15,842 nt of DNA from an uncultured Sutterella sp. GTDB lineage: Bacteria; Pseudomonadota; Gammaproteobacteria; Burkholderiales; Burkholderiaceae_F. Every line of letters begins with the position of its first letter. Positions within the stretch are counted from its first letter, which is position 1. Where the stretch lies: NCBI GenBank assembly GCA_905212345.1, contig CAJMEC010000041.1:1-15842 (forward strand), read 5' to 3'. Made by a program: the position numbers and the translations under genes. Positions 1-7,613 of the stretch are shown one piece after another. The notes below the pieces were generated by a model that was not told the DNA's origin, did no database searches, and saw only the letters and a program-made list of their open reading frames with translations.

Positions 1-2180
1 CGATGCAGTCGTAGGTAAGCTCGCGCGTGTTCAGCACCGCGCCGACGAAGCCGATGTGCGTTTCGCCCTGCAATACGGCGGCGTGGACGGCGGCGGGTTT
101 GCGTATCACGAACCGCTTCCTTATCTTGAGTCTTTACTCCAGCCGTTTCAGGTTTTTCAGCCGAGGCGCTCCTGTCTTCTTCTTTTTCAACTCGGGTGCG
201 TTCTCTGCGTTGACGACGCGAAGTAGAGTCCTTTTCGCGACGATCGCGGGGATTGCGACGAGAGCGACGATCTGAGCGCCCCTTCTTCTCTTCGTCCTTC
301 TTTTCTTCAACCTGTTTTTCACCGGAACCGAAGAGGAAGTTAATCAAGCGTCGGATCAGACTCGGCTGCTGAGCGGCTTGTGCACGTTTGGCAGCTTCTT
401 CACGAGCGGCACGTTGCTCGGCCTTCTTATTGATTAAGCGGTCGGCTTCATTGTGCTCGGGAGCTACTTCCGGCATGAAGTTACGAAGAACCGGTTCTTG
501 GCGTTTGGCCGCGGGCTTTTCTTCCGGTTTCTTCACACGATAAGGATCAATCGCTTCCTCATCGGGTTGAATTTCTTCAGCCCGCTTGTAACTGGCCACT
601 TCGTCATCCAAGCGTTCATCATCGTAACGGAGACGCTCGATATGGTAGTGCGGTGTTTCGAGGAACTTGTTGGGGATCAAAACGATCGGCAGACGATGAC
701 GTTGTTCGATCTTGGCAATATCACGACGCTTTTCGTTCAAAAGGAAGCTGGCGACATCCACAGGGACTTGAGCGTGGACAGCACCGGTGCCTTCCTTCAT
801 GGCCTCTTCTTCAAGAATTCTCAAAATCTGCAATGCGCAGCTTTCGGTATCGCGAATAACGCCAACGCCGTTGCAGCGCGGGCAGGTGATATGGTTGCCT
901 TCAGCTAAAGCCGGACGCAGGCGTTGACGGGACAATTCCATCAAACCGAAACGGCTGATTTTGGCCATCTGAACACGGGCCCGGTCATACTTGAGCGCGT
1001 CTTTGAGGCGCTGTTCAACCGCTCGCTGGTTTTTCGGATCGTTCATATCGATAAAATCGATTACGATCAAACCGCCCAAATCGCGAAGACGCATTTGACG
1101 AGCCACTTCATCGGCCGCTTCGCAGTTTGTTCTGAAGGCGGTTTCTTCGATATCTGAGCCTCTTGTTGCGCGCGCAGAGTTCACGTCAACAGCTACCAGG
1201 GCTTCCGTGTGGTCGATCACAATGGCGCCGCCGGAGGGCAGGGGAACCGTGCGCGAGTAAGCTGTTTCAATTTGATGCTCAATTTGAAAACGCGAAAAAA
1301 GTGGTGTTTCTTCACGATAACGCTTAACCCGGCCTACCATGTCAGGCATCACATGAGCCATGAACTGGCGGGCTTGATCGTAAATTTCATCGGTATCGAC
1401 GAGGATTTCACCAATTTCAGGTTGGAAATAGTCACGGATAGCGCGAATGACCAGATTGCTTTCTTCAACGATCAGGAACGGTGCCGGGTTGGCTCGCTTG
1501 AGAGCTTCGCCCTTGGGGCCAACGGATTCCGTTACGTACTTGGTCACAACACGGTTACCTTCACGGCTTTGTAACTCGTATTGCGGCTGAGCGGCTTCGC
1601 AGATAGCTTCCCAAAGTTTGAGCAGGTAATTAAGGTCCCATTGGAACTCATCAACCGTGCGGCCGATGCCGGCGGTGCGGGCAATGATGCTCATGCCGGC
1701 AGGCAACTTCAAACGATCCATCGTTTCGCGCAGTTCTTGGCGTTCTTCGCCTTCAATACGACGGGAAACACCACCTCCGCGAGGATTGTTGGGCATTAAA
1801 ACCAAATAACGGCCTGCAAGGGAAATAAAGGTGGTTAGTGCCGCTCCCTTGTTACCGCGTTCTTCCTTTTCAACCTGAACAATCAGTTCTTGGCCTTCAA
1901 CGAGGGCGTCACGGATGGTCGCCGTACGAACATCGACACCGTCTTTGAAATATTGACGGGAAACTTCTTTAAAAGGGAGGAAACCGTGGCGATCTTCACC
2001 GTAGTTGACAAAACAAGCTTCAAGGCTCGGCTCAATACGGGTAATGATGCCCTTGTAAATATTTGATTTTCTTTGTTCACGGCCGGCTGTTTCGATATCA
2101 ATATCGATGAGCTTTTGGCCATCAACAATACCGACGCGCGTCTCTTCGGCGTGCGTGGCGTTAAATAACATGCGTTTCAT
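1..2180 (-). CDS. rne: Ribonuclease E, C-terminal end cut off by the window edge
   Basis: RNase E is the endonuclease that starts mRNA decay and matures rRNA and tRNA, acting at the inner membrane as the degradosome scaffold. About 726 codons are visible from an ATG at 2180, opening MKRMLFNATH as in the family. An S1 domain lies near residues 35-125. The DNase I-like catalytic core carries Asp332 (VAVDVNSARATRG) and Asp375 (LIVIDFIDM), equivalent to E. coli D303 and D346. The zinc-link CPRC is C433/C436. Relative to E. coli there is an insertion of about 29 residues near residue 190. After residue ~530 the protein becomes charged and low-complexity. PSLIRRLINFLFG (606-618) resembles the amphipathic membrane-targeting helix, and an Arg/Lys-rich RNA-binding region follows. 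No stop codon is reached. The last ~30 codons are doubtful because another frame there looks more like real coding sequence. It is divergent from rluC. Confidence 0.96.
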   Translation of the reverse strand, partial: MKRMLFNATHAEETRVGIVDGQKLIDIDIETAGREQRKSNIYKGIITRIEPSLEACFVNYGEDRHGFLPFKEVSRQYFKDGVDVRTATIRDALVEGQELIVQVEKEERGNKGAALTTFISLAGRYLVLMPNNPRGGGVSRRIEGEERQELRETMDRLKLPAGMSIIARTAGIGRTVDEFQWDLNYLLKLWEAICEAAQPQYELQSREGNRVVTKYVTESVGPKGEALKRANPAPFLIVEESNLVIRAIRDYFQPEIGEILVDTDEIYDQARQFMAHVMPDMVGRVKRYREETPLFSRFQIEHQIETAYSRTVPLPSGGAIVIDHTEALVAVDVNSARATRGSDIEETAFRTNCEAADEVARQMRLRDLGGLIVIDFIDMNDPKNQRAVEQRLKDALKYDRARVQMAKISRFGLMELSRQRLRPALAEGNHITCPRCNGVGVIRDTESCALQILRILEEEAMKEGTGAVHAQVPVDVASFLLNEKRRDIAKIEQRHRLPIVLIPNKFLETPHYHIERLRYDDERLDDEVASYKRAEEIQPDEEAIDPYRVKKPEEKPAAKRQEPVLRNFMPEVAPEHNEADRLINKKAEQRAAREEAAKRAQAAQQPSLIRRLINFLFGSGEKQVEEKKDEEKKGRSDRRSRRNPRDRREKDSTSRRQRRERTRVEKEEDRSASAEKPETAGVKTQDKEAVRDTQTRRRPRRRIAGRNAHRLRRRGAEHARAYLRLH

Positions 2181-2264
2181 TGAACACTCCGGGCTGACAA
2201 CCACTGTCGCAGGTCGTCAAAGTCTGGCGTGCCGTGTCAGAAACAAATCCGTGGCGCAAGCATA

Positions 2265-2337
2265 GCCGGGAAAAACGTCCGGCCGCTTAATCTTTTCTCA
2301 AACAACCAGAACCCCGGTGAATAGCTCTAACCGAGGT
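2265..2337 (-). promoter_or_regulatory. Candidate structured 5' leader of rne
   Basis: Two inverted repeats lie 85-157 bases upstream of the rne start and would fold in its mRNA. The outer one pairs 2330-2337 with 2311-2318 (8 bp including one G-U, 11-base loop). The inner one pairs 2279-2283 with 2265-2269 (5 bp GCCGG/CCGGC, 9-base loop). In E. coli, rne mRNA has a long 5' UTR whose hairpins mediate autoregulation by RNase E. A similar role here is inferred from position only; I see no sequence identity with the E. coli hairpins. Confidence 0.35.
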
Positions 2338-2353
2338 CGTGCGAGAAAACAAA

Positions 2354-2382
2354 TTGTTAGACATGTGTCGCGTCACTATCAA
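2354..2382 (-). promoter_or_regulatory. Candidate rne promoter
   Basis: On the minus strand a -35-like TTGATA (2382-2377) is followed after 17 bases by a -10-like TAACAA (2359-2354). This would start transcription near 2347 and give a leader of roughly 165 bases containing both hairpins. A second candidate further upstream has TTGTCA at 2499-2494 with TTTATT at 2476-2471, also with a 17-base gap. Neither is decisive by eye. Confidence 0.4.
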
Positions 2383-2875
2383 AGCCGCGGTAGGGAGAGC
2401 ACCGAAACGAACGAATTCAAAATAGTAACCCTATTTTGCATCTATGAGCTCAATCCCTCACATGAGGTCTAATAAATACTATCGTCTTAATATTGACAAG
2501 TCTGATTCACCGAAAATGTTCAACGGTGATCCCAGTGGGGCTTGTCCAACCACAGATTTCTTCATCACGGCAATTAACAAACGCCTCTGATCAACCAATT
2601 GGGTCAGAAAAGAGGACTTAACAAATACCGCTTGCTGCTTTTTGTGTATCAAACACTTAGGCTTCACAGTCTGCAGACAAACCGCAGCTCCACCACGACA
2701 ACCTGAAAGGCAGCTCTTTCAGGCACACAAAAAACTTCGTTGGACACACGGTTCAACAAAGAGAAATTTTTAATCAAAACATGGCTAAAATGCACATGTT
2801 GATTTTCTATCAAAGTTGATCGGTACAAACTACATTTTTTGTTCCGATTCAACAAGTTCCCCATTATATAGAGTT

Positions 2876-3889
2876 ATGGCAAATTTAGTTGGGAAAACCC
2901 CTACATTTATTGCATCATCGCAAGCGAGTGCTAAAGCTGATGCTGTTGTCTGGATTCGTATTGGTACGGATGCGGATGGTCAAAGGCTTGATAATTACTT
3001 ATTTCGTATAGCTAAAGGCGTCCCGAAGAGCCATTTATACCGAATTGTGCGAGGCGGGGAGGTCCGTGTTAACAAAAAAAGAGCTACGGTTGATACCCGT
3101 TTACAGTTGGGCGATGAGTTGAGAGTGCCGCCTATTCGTGTTTCGACGATCGCTAAAAAAGAATCAGCTCGTCCCATTGACGATATTGAATTGCCGATTT
3201 TGTACGAAGATGAGCACATTTTAGTGGTAGATAAGCCTGCAGGATTAGCTGCCCACGGTGGTTCTGGCGTTAGTTTCGGTTTGATTGAAAGACTGCGAGC
3301 CGCCCGCCCTAACCAACCATACTTGGAACTCGTGCATCGGCTTGACCGTGACACAAGCGGAGTGATGATGTTGGCAAAAAGCAGAAAAGCTTTGGTCAGA
3401 CTTCACGAGATGATCCGAAACGGGGAACTACATAAATCGTATAAAACCCTGGTTTTGGGCGATTGGGTCAACGACCGTCAGCACATTAAAGCCCCACTTT
3501 ATAAGTTTGTAACAGCCTCCGGAGAACGGCGTGTTTGTGTCGACGAAGAAAAAGGGTTGCCAAGTCACAGTATTTTTCAGCTCATTGAGCGTTTCGGGAC
3601 CGTCTCTTATCTTAACGTTGATTTAAAAACAGGACGCACTCACCAAATTCGAGTCCATGCTCAATGGGCGGGGCATCCTCTGGTTGGTGATGATAAATAT
3701 GGAGATTTTGAAGAAAATAAGAAAATCGCTAAAGGCAGTCTCGGTATTCCTTTTAAGCGAATGTTTCTTCATGCTTATCGCTTAGAATTCAAACACCCGA
3801 TTTCAGGACAGTCAATGTCAGTGACCGCCCAATTGCCTAAAGATTGTGCAGAATTAATTACTGCTTTAAAGCAGGGAAAGGAACAGTAA
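2876..3889 (+). CDS. rluC: RluC-type 23S rRNA pseudouridine synthase
   Basis: RluC/RluD-family enzymes isomerise specific uridines of 23S rRNA to pseudouridine (955, 2504 and 2580 for E. coli RluC). The protein has 337 residues from ATG 2876, slightly longer than E. coli RluC (319). An S4 RNA-binding domain lies near residues 33-95 (QRLDNYLFRIAKGVPKSHLYR). The catalytic motif HRLDRDTSG carries the nucleophile Asp157. The KTGRTHQIRVH segment near the C-terminus is typical of the family. I chose ATG 2876 because an in-frame TTG at 2816 would add 20 residues unlike the family. The ribosome binding site before 2876 is weak (only GAG close to the ATG), so translation may be inefficient or the mRNA nearly leaderless. 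The stop is 2 bases from the next gene, so the two are co-transcribed. RluC rather than RluD follows from the position beside rne. Confidence 0.93.
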   Translation: MANLVGKTPTFIASSQASAKADAVVWIRIGTDADGQRLDNYLFRIAKGVPKSHLYRIVRGGEVRVNKKRATVDTRLQLGDELRVPPIRVSTIAKKESARPIDDIELPILYEDEHILVVDKPAGLAAHGGSGVSFGLIERLRAARPNQPYLELVHRLDRDTSGVMMLAKSRKALVRLHEMIRNGELHKSYKTLVLGDWVNDRQHIKAPLYKFVTASGERRVCVDEEKGLPSHSIFQLIERFGTVSYLNVDLKTGRTHQIRVHAQWAGHPLVGDDKYGDFEENKKIAKGSLGIPFKRMFLHAYRLEFKHPISGQSMSVTAQLPKDCAELITALKQGKEQ

Positions 3890-3891
3890 CG

Positions 3892-4554
3892 ATGTTGGTA
3901 CCCAAATTTGATCTGTTTGTTTTTGATTGGGACGGTACAGTTATGGATACAACTGAGCCGATCGCTGCGGGTATTTGTCACGCTTTTGTCGCCTTAGGTT
4001 ATAAAGATCCCGGTATGCAAATTGCCCGAAGTGTGATCGGACTGGATTGGAGAAGTGCGATTCTATCCATTGAACCAGAATTCCGCTTTGATCACTACGA
4101 TCAGTTTGAACAAGCTTACCGTGAGTACTATCTCGTTAAAGAAAAGGAAATCGGGATTTTCCCCGGACTTGAGGATCTGATGCGAAAGATGAAAGCCGCC
4201 GGTTTGCGTCTTGCTGTTGCGACAGGAAAGAGCCGTCGGGGGTTGGATCGGGTTTTTGCTCAAACCGGGGTGGGTGATATTTTTGAAGCAACCGTCACGG
4301 CTGATGAAAGTGCAGGCAAACCCAATCCACTGATGCTACAGATGTTGGCCGAAGAAACCGGAGTGGACATTCATCAAATGGTGATGATCGGGGACACCGA
4401 GCATGATCTGTGGTTAGCAAAAAATGCCGGTTGCGCGGCTGTAGCTGTCAGTTACGGAGCATTCCCCAAGAGTGAATTGGTGAAGTGGAAGGTGCCTGTT
4501 GTGGATGATGTGCCCCAGTTAGCAAGCGCTCTAGGTGTTGATGAATTACTTTAA
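3892..4554 (+). CDS. HAD-family phosphatase, phosphoglycolate-phosphatase-like
   Basis: This is a haloacid-dehalogenase superfamily hydrolase of 220 residues, probably cytosolic and Mg-dependent. Motif I is DWDGT (nucleophile Asp12, general acid Asp14). Motif II is VATGK (Thr111). Motif III is Lys143 in GKPNP. Motif IV is GDTEHD (Asp168, Asp172). The helical cap at residues ~18-90 is of the type found in Gph/PgmB-like enzymes. The start is ATG 3892, two bases after the rluC stop, with an AAAGGA ribosome binding site inside the end of rluC; a longer frame back to 3844 lies within rluC and is not needed. In Burkholderiales a HAD phosphatase commonly follows rluC. The substrate cannot be told from sequence: phosphoglycolate, a sugar phosphate or a nucleotide is possible. 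Confidence 0.9.
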   Translation: MLVPKFDLFVFDWDGTVMDTTEPIAAGICHAFVALGYKDPGMQIARSVIGLDWRSAILSIEPEFRFDHYDQFEQAYREYYLVKEKEIGIFPGLEDLMRKMKAAGLRLAVATGKSRRGLDRVFAQTGVGDIFEATVTADESAGKPNPLMLQMLAEETGVDIHQMVMIGDTEHDLWLAKNAGCAAVAVSYGAFPKSELVKWKVPVVDDVPQLASALGVDELL

Positions 4555-4562
4555 GAATCAAA

Positions 4563-4625
4563 AGGTGGCATAACTGATACTTTTTTCGGCTGTAGTTGAG
4601 ATTTATGTATCAGTTAGTGCCACTT
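4563..4625. terminator. Large inverted repeat between convergent genes, probable terminator
   Basis: The left arm 4563-4580 pairs with the right arm 4607-4625. Ten perfect pairs (TAACTGATAC/GTATCAGTTA) are followed by one bulged G (4617), five more pairs (TGGCA/TGCCA) and three outer pairs including a G-U. The loop is 26 bases, long for an intrinsic terminator, and starts with six T. Read on the minus strand, the stem is followed by CTTTT, which fits termination of the lipoprotein operon. Read on the plus strand, no T-run follows. The stop codon of the lipoprotein gene (4610-4612) lies inside the right arm. Confidence 0.55.
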
Positions 4626-5530
4626 AAAACCCTTTCTCTTAAGGTCTCAAATATTCCTTCTGTCAAAGCTGCTGTCACTTTATTGGTTGCCTTATTGATT
4701 ATTCCCAACCAACCGGAGGTATCTGTTCGAATAGAAGAGTCAATCAAACAAAGAGCGTTGTTTTGCTTATCCTTGATAACAACTCTTGCTTGTAGTTGTT
4801 CATTTGAACCTGCAAAAAACAAGGTGTCAGTAACATTTCCTTTAGAGTGGGTTTTAGCGTTCAACAGGCTTACCTCAATGTGATAATCCGCATTGGAAGT
4901 TGCTAAATTATCCGAATCGATTAGTTCATCACGAAATCGAACGTTCATTGATTCCACGATATCCTCGGGAACATTTTTTACGTCAATAAATTCATATGAA
5001 AATTTTGTATTTTTAGCTAAGTGAACAGGTTTAGAAATCCAAGCGAAACCAGTATTTACATAACTCTTGGGAACAAAGATAAAGCCTTTTTTATCGTATG
5101 TTATTGAATCGAAGTTGGCGCACTTTGGGATTTGAGGCGCATTAACCTTATCTGTTGCGGAATGATAAACGTAATAACCAACTTGCCTGTCTAAACGTTT
5201 AATCCAATTATTTACAGCTCGATGAACTGTTCCATCATCATTCGCTAACGTCGTGTATTTTAAGTTTGGTCGTATTTCATAATGATTTTCAGTGTATGTA
5301 ATATCGGCGTAAATTTTCCATTTTTTATAGATTAAATCAGCTCTTAATTCCTGAGGACCTGCCTCACAAATTGACCAGTGATTTTGAGTAGCCGCATTAA
5401 TAATGCTTGATTTAACAGTCTCAATGGGCTTGGCCTGATAATCACCTTTAAAAATCATTGGTGCTCTATTAGCGCAACCTGTAATAAAAAGACCGAAGAG
5501 ACAAGTTAGAAAGATTGTAGATTTTTTCAT
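4610..5530 (-). CDS. Two-domain hypothetical lipoprotein
   Basis: The product is an exported lipoprotein of 306 residues and unknown function. A basic N-terminus and hydrophobic stretch (MKKSTIFLTCLFGLF) lead to a lipobox ITGC with Cys19 as the lipidation site. I placed the start at ATG 5530 because the signal peptide begins exactly there; an upstream in-frame start would add 12 residues before it. Residues ~25-125 (an NHWSICEAGP segment, then YADITYTENHYEIRP and VHRAVNNWIKRL) resemble a small lipoprotein domain common in proteobacteria with a W...G...A...Y.I...Y...IH..YN.WI pattern. Residues ~190-306 (ADYHIEVSLLNAKTH and VVIKDKQNNALCLIDSS) resemble DUF4410-like envelope proteins. Both assignments are from memory of patterns. 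It is last in the maf-methyltransferase operon, 20 bases after the methyltransferase stop. The gene is visibly more AT-rich than its neighbours, which hints at recent acquisition or low expression. Confidence 0.85.
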   Translation of the reverse strand: MKKSTIFLTCLFGLFITGCANRAPMIFKGDYQAKPIETVKSSIINAATQNHWSICEAGPQELRADLIYKKWKIYADITYTENHYEIRPNLKYTTLANDDGTVHRAVNNWIKRLDRQVGYYVYHSATDKVNAPQIPKCANFDSITYDKKGFIFVPKSYVNTGFAWISKPVHLAKNTKFSYEFIDVKNVPEDIVESMNVRFRDELIDSDNLATSNADYHIEVSLLNAKTHSKGNVTDTLFFAGSNEQLQARVVIKDKQNNALCLIDSSIRTDTSGWLGIINKATNKVTAALTEGIFETLRERVLSGTN

Positions 5531-5550
5531 ATAGATGAAGTCGAAGTTCT

Positions 5551-6342
5551 TTAGCCTTGCCGCCAAAAGCTGCCTTGTTTTTTATGTGCGAAATGTTTGA
5601 AGTCTTTTTTTACTTTTCTTTCATTGTTTTTTCGGCTTTTAACAGCCAAGATAGCGAAAATAGTGGGCAGTTTTGGTAAATCAATATTTTTTTCAGACCA
5701 CTCTAAGGCTGTTTTTGTTCTGATGAATTCAGACTCACCCGTAACATCACAAGCAATCGTAATTTTTGTATCGGCTTGAAGCGTTTGACAAAGAAACTCT
5801 AAAAAAGCCTGGTTGCGGTAGGGCGTTTCAATAAAAATTTGGGTTTCACCCTTAGCGCTTTGATGCTCGGCTTCACGTAATGCTTGAGTTCTGCTCGGTT
5901 CTTTGATCGGAAGGTACCCCAAAAAGCGGAAATGCTGACCGTCTAAACCGCTTGCCATTAAAGCCAGCAAAATAGAACTGGGCCCCACTAAGGGTTTAAC
6001 TTTTAATCCCTTTTCTTGAGCACGGGCAACGATAGTCGCGCCGGGGTCCGCCACACCAGGGCAACCTGATTCGCTGACAATGGCGATGTCATGGCCTTCT
6101 AAAAGCGGGGCGAGCCATGCATCAATTTTTTCACTCGCCGGTTCGTGACCGATTTCCTCAATATGAAGTTCAGCAATTGGCTGTGGATGGGAGGCGGCTT
6201 TTAAATACGCTCGGGCGCTTTTAGCATTTTCGGCAAGAAAAAATTGAGTCTTGCGCAATACTTCAAGCGTGTAAGTCGGAATTGTTTCCTCTACCGGACG
6301 TTCGGCAATTCGATTAGGTAACAAAAAAAGCGTTCCAGTCAT
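5551..6342 (-). CDS. SAM-dependent methyltransferase, RsmI / tetrapyrrole-methylase family
   Basis: This 263-residue member of the tetrapyrrole (corrin/porphyrin) methylase fold is close to RsmI, which 2'-O-methylates C1402 of 16S rRNA. Visible motifs are SESGCPGVADPG (90-101), VGPSS (119-123, SAM binding) and GYLPIKEPSR (142-151), plus an IFIETPYR segment matching the RsmI/COG0313 family. The N-terminus is shorter than in RsmI and the tail from ~236 is rich in Lys and Arg, suggesting RNA contact. Burkholderiales often carry this as a second copy next to maf in addition to genuine RsmI, so I give no symbol; the target is uncertain. The ATG at 6342 lies 5 bases after the maf stop, within one operon, and the end of maf supplies an AAGAGA ribosome binding site. 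Confidence 0.9.
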   Translation of the reverse strand: MTGTLFLLPNRIAERPVEETIPTYTLEVLRKTQFFLAENAKSARAYLKAASHPQPIAELHIEEIGHEPASEKIDAWLAPLLEGHDIAIVSESGCPGVADPGATIVARAQEKGLKVKPLVGPSSILLALMASGLDGQHFRFLGYLPIKEPSRTQALREAEHQSAKGETQIFIETPYRNQAFLEFLCQTLQADTKITIACDVTGESEFIRTKTALEWSEKNIDLPKLPTIFAILAVKSRKNNERKVKKDFKHFAHKKQGSFWRQG

Positions 6343-6347
6343 ATCTC

Positions 6348-6947
6348 TTAAGCCTCGCCAATTCCTTCAATAATTTCGAGACCTGCTTGGGCTAAAAGGT
6401 TTACGGTTTCAATAAGAGGCAGTCCGATGAGCGCCGTTGGATCGGTTGATCGGACTTCCTTCATTAAAGCGATACCCAACTTTTCAATTTTGGCTGAACC
6501 CGCACAATTGAAAGGTTGTTCGCGATCGAGATAATTTTCAAGAGTTTTGAGTGAAAGTTTTTTCATCGTAACAACAGTCGGGACCATTGTTTCAAAGATT
6601 TCACCTTTTTCGCCAATGATGCAAAGGGCCGTCAGAAAATGAACCGTTTGACCCTGCATGCTGCAAAGTTGTTCAATTGCGCGTTCACGAGTGTGGGGTT
6701 TACCTAAAATTCTTTCTCCCAGAACAGCAACTTGATCGCTACCGATTACAATTGCATTGCCAACCATGGATTTGACTTTAAGGGCTTTTTCGCGAGCCAG
6801 TCTGACACAAAGGTCCTCGGGCGATTCACCTTCGCGGCGGCTTTCATCAATATCGGCACAAACACACTCAAACGGAACACCCAAACGTTCCAATAATTCT
6901 TTTCGATAGGGGGAACTTGACCCCAGAACTAATTTCTTCTGTAACAT
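6348..6947 (-). CDS. maf: Maf/YceF nucleotide pyrophosphatase
   Basis: Maf proteins hydrolyse modified or non-canonical nucleoside triphosphates. The YceF branch acts on 7-methyl-GTP, keeping it out of RNA. The protein has 199 residues from ATG 6947. The N-terminal GSSSPYRKELL (9-19) is the family phosphate-binding signature, followed by DIDES (32-36) and GSDQV with catalytic Asp71. GSDQ rather than GADT, and the later NCAGSAKIEKLG and LIGLPL segments, favour YceF over the dTTP/UTPase YhdE. I preferred the ATG to a TTG at 6995 because the extra residues are non-homologous and would overlap yceD. It is transcribed divergently from yceD across a gap of only 30 bases and heads the operon with the methyltransferase and lipoprotein. 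Confidence 0.93.
   Translation of the reverse strand: MLQKKLVLGSSSPYRKELLERLGVPFECVCADIDESRREGESPEDLCVRLAREKALKVKSMVGNAIVIGSDQVAVLGERILGKPHTRERAIEQLCSMQGQTVHFLTALCIIGEKGEIFETMVPTVVTMKKLSLKTLENYLDREQPFNCAGSAKIEKLGIALMKEVRSTDPTALIGLPLIETVNLLAQAGLEIIEGIGEA
6917..6945 (+). promoter_or_regulatory. Candidate promoter for yceD, inside the 5' end of maf
   Basis: TTGACC (6917-6922) and TGTAAC (6940-6945) are separated by 17 bases, placing a start near 6952 and a short leader of about 26 bases. Because only 30 bases separate the divergent genes, this promoter must overlap the first codons of maf. It is a motif match by eye only. Confidence 0.4.
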
Positions 6948-6977
6948 ACGCCTCGTAACCTTTTTTGGGAGTAAAGG

Positions 6978-7514
6978 ATGTCGAAAAGCAATCAAAACTT
7001 TTCCACTGTCGACATTTTTTCAGTGGCAACAAATCGTCAGAAGATTAACACAACCGTGAGCATTTCGGAGATGCCTGAGCTCGCCAGCCTAATTATTAAT
7101 AGTGAATCAGTAAAACCTTTTGAGATTCAGATTGAAGGCACGGAAGGGGTCCGCGGTTTACCGGCAGCCATACTGACTATCGAGGGAAAAGTGCAAATGC
7201 GCTGTACCCGTTGCACCCAACCGATAGAGATTCACATAGAGCGTGAAGTCCCATTTCTTTTTGTTAAAAGCGAAGCAGAAGCCAATCGCATTCCTGTTGA
7301 AGAAGATGATGAATGGGAAGTGGTTGTCGGTTCCGAACACATGGATGTGGCCGCTTGGGTGCAGGAAGAAATTATTTTGTCACTTCCTAATTTCCCACGT
7401 CATGATGATTGCGAAGCGCCGATTAAAAACAGCGGCTTAGCTTCAGAAGAGCAAGAAGTGATCGAAAGACCGAAACCTTTTGCTAACTTACGAGACTTAT
7501 TGAAGAAAAACTGA
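6978..7514 (+). CDS. yceD: YceD / DUF177 family protein
   Basis: This is a 178-residue member of the DUF177 family, nearly always found just upstream of rpmF. Related proteins have been tied to 23S rRNA accumulation and ribosome assembly. The CxxC pair CTRC (C76, C79), followed by QPIEIHIEREVPF, is the family hallmark and may bind metal; another Cys is at 145 (HDDCEAP). An acidic stretch EEDDEWE lies at ~108-114, and the C-terminus RPKPFANLRDLLKKN matches the typical ending. The start is ATG 6978 with a GTAAAGGA ribosome binding site directly upstream. It is followed by rpmF after 99 bases. rpmF also has its own strong promoter in that gap, so the two are probably only partly co-transcribed. 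Confidence 0.93.
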   Translation: MSKSNQNFSTVDIFSVATNRQKINTTVSISEMPELASLIINSESVKPFEIQIEGTEGVRGLPAAILTIEGKVQMRCTRCTQPIEIHIEREVPFLFVKSEAEANRIPVEEDDEWEVVVGSEHMDVAAWVQEEIILSLPNFPRHDDCEAPIKNSGLASEEQEVIERPKPFANLRDLLKKN

Positions 7515-7554
7515 TATAATCGCAAAACTTTTTTCCAAGCTTTAGGTAATGGCA

Positions 7555-7584
7555 TTGGCAAGATGCGCATATCTAGGGTATAAT
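7555..7584 (+). promoter_or_regulatory. rpmF promoter
   Basis: TTGGCA (7555-7560) and a perfect TATAAT (7579-7584) are separated by 18 bases, a strong sigma-70-type match. Transcription would start near 7591, about 23 bases before the rpmF ATG. Another TATAAT lies at 7515-7520 right after the yceD stop but lacks a good -35. Confidence 0.75.
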
Positions 7585-7613
7585 CGCGTGTTTTCTTAAA
7601 GTGGGGTATTGCT

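Larger units (their letters stand above)
2181..2875. other. rne-rluC divergent intergenic region, no gene seen
   Basis: These 695 bases separate two divergent genes. The rne-proximal third holds the candidate promoter and leader hairpins. The middle contains an 8-bp perfect inverted repeat, CCTGAAAG (2702-2709) and CTTTCAGG (2716-2723), with a 6-base loop and no T-run on either side, so it does not look like a terminator. A smaller repeat, TTGAT/ATCAA, lies at 2799-2813. The short open frames here (about 60 codons, minus strand, around 2479-2667 and 2664-2864) lack a convincing ribosome binding site and resemble nothing I know. I do not call them genes. Confidence 0.6.

Noticed and set aside
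453..1574. Plus-strand open frames of 121-151 codons opposite rne
   Set aside because: They are antisense shadows; the minus frame gives a full RNase E with all catalytic motifs.
2479..2864. Two ~60-codon minus-strand open frames in the rne-rluC gap
   Set aside because: No convincing ribosome binding site, no recognisable motif, and overlapping in different frames.
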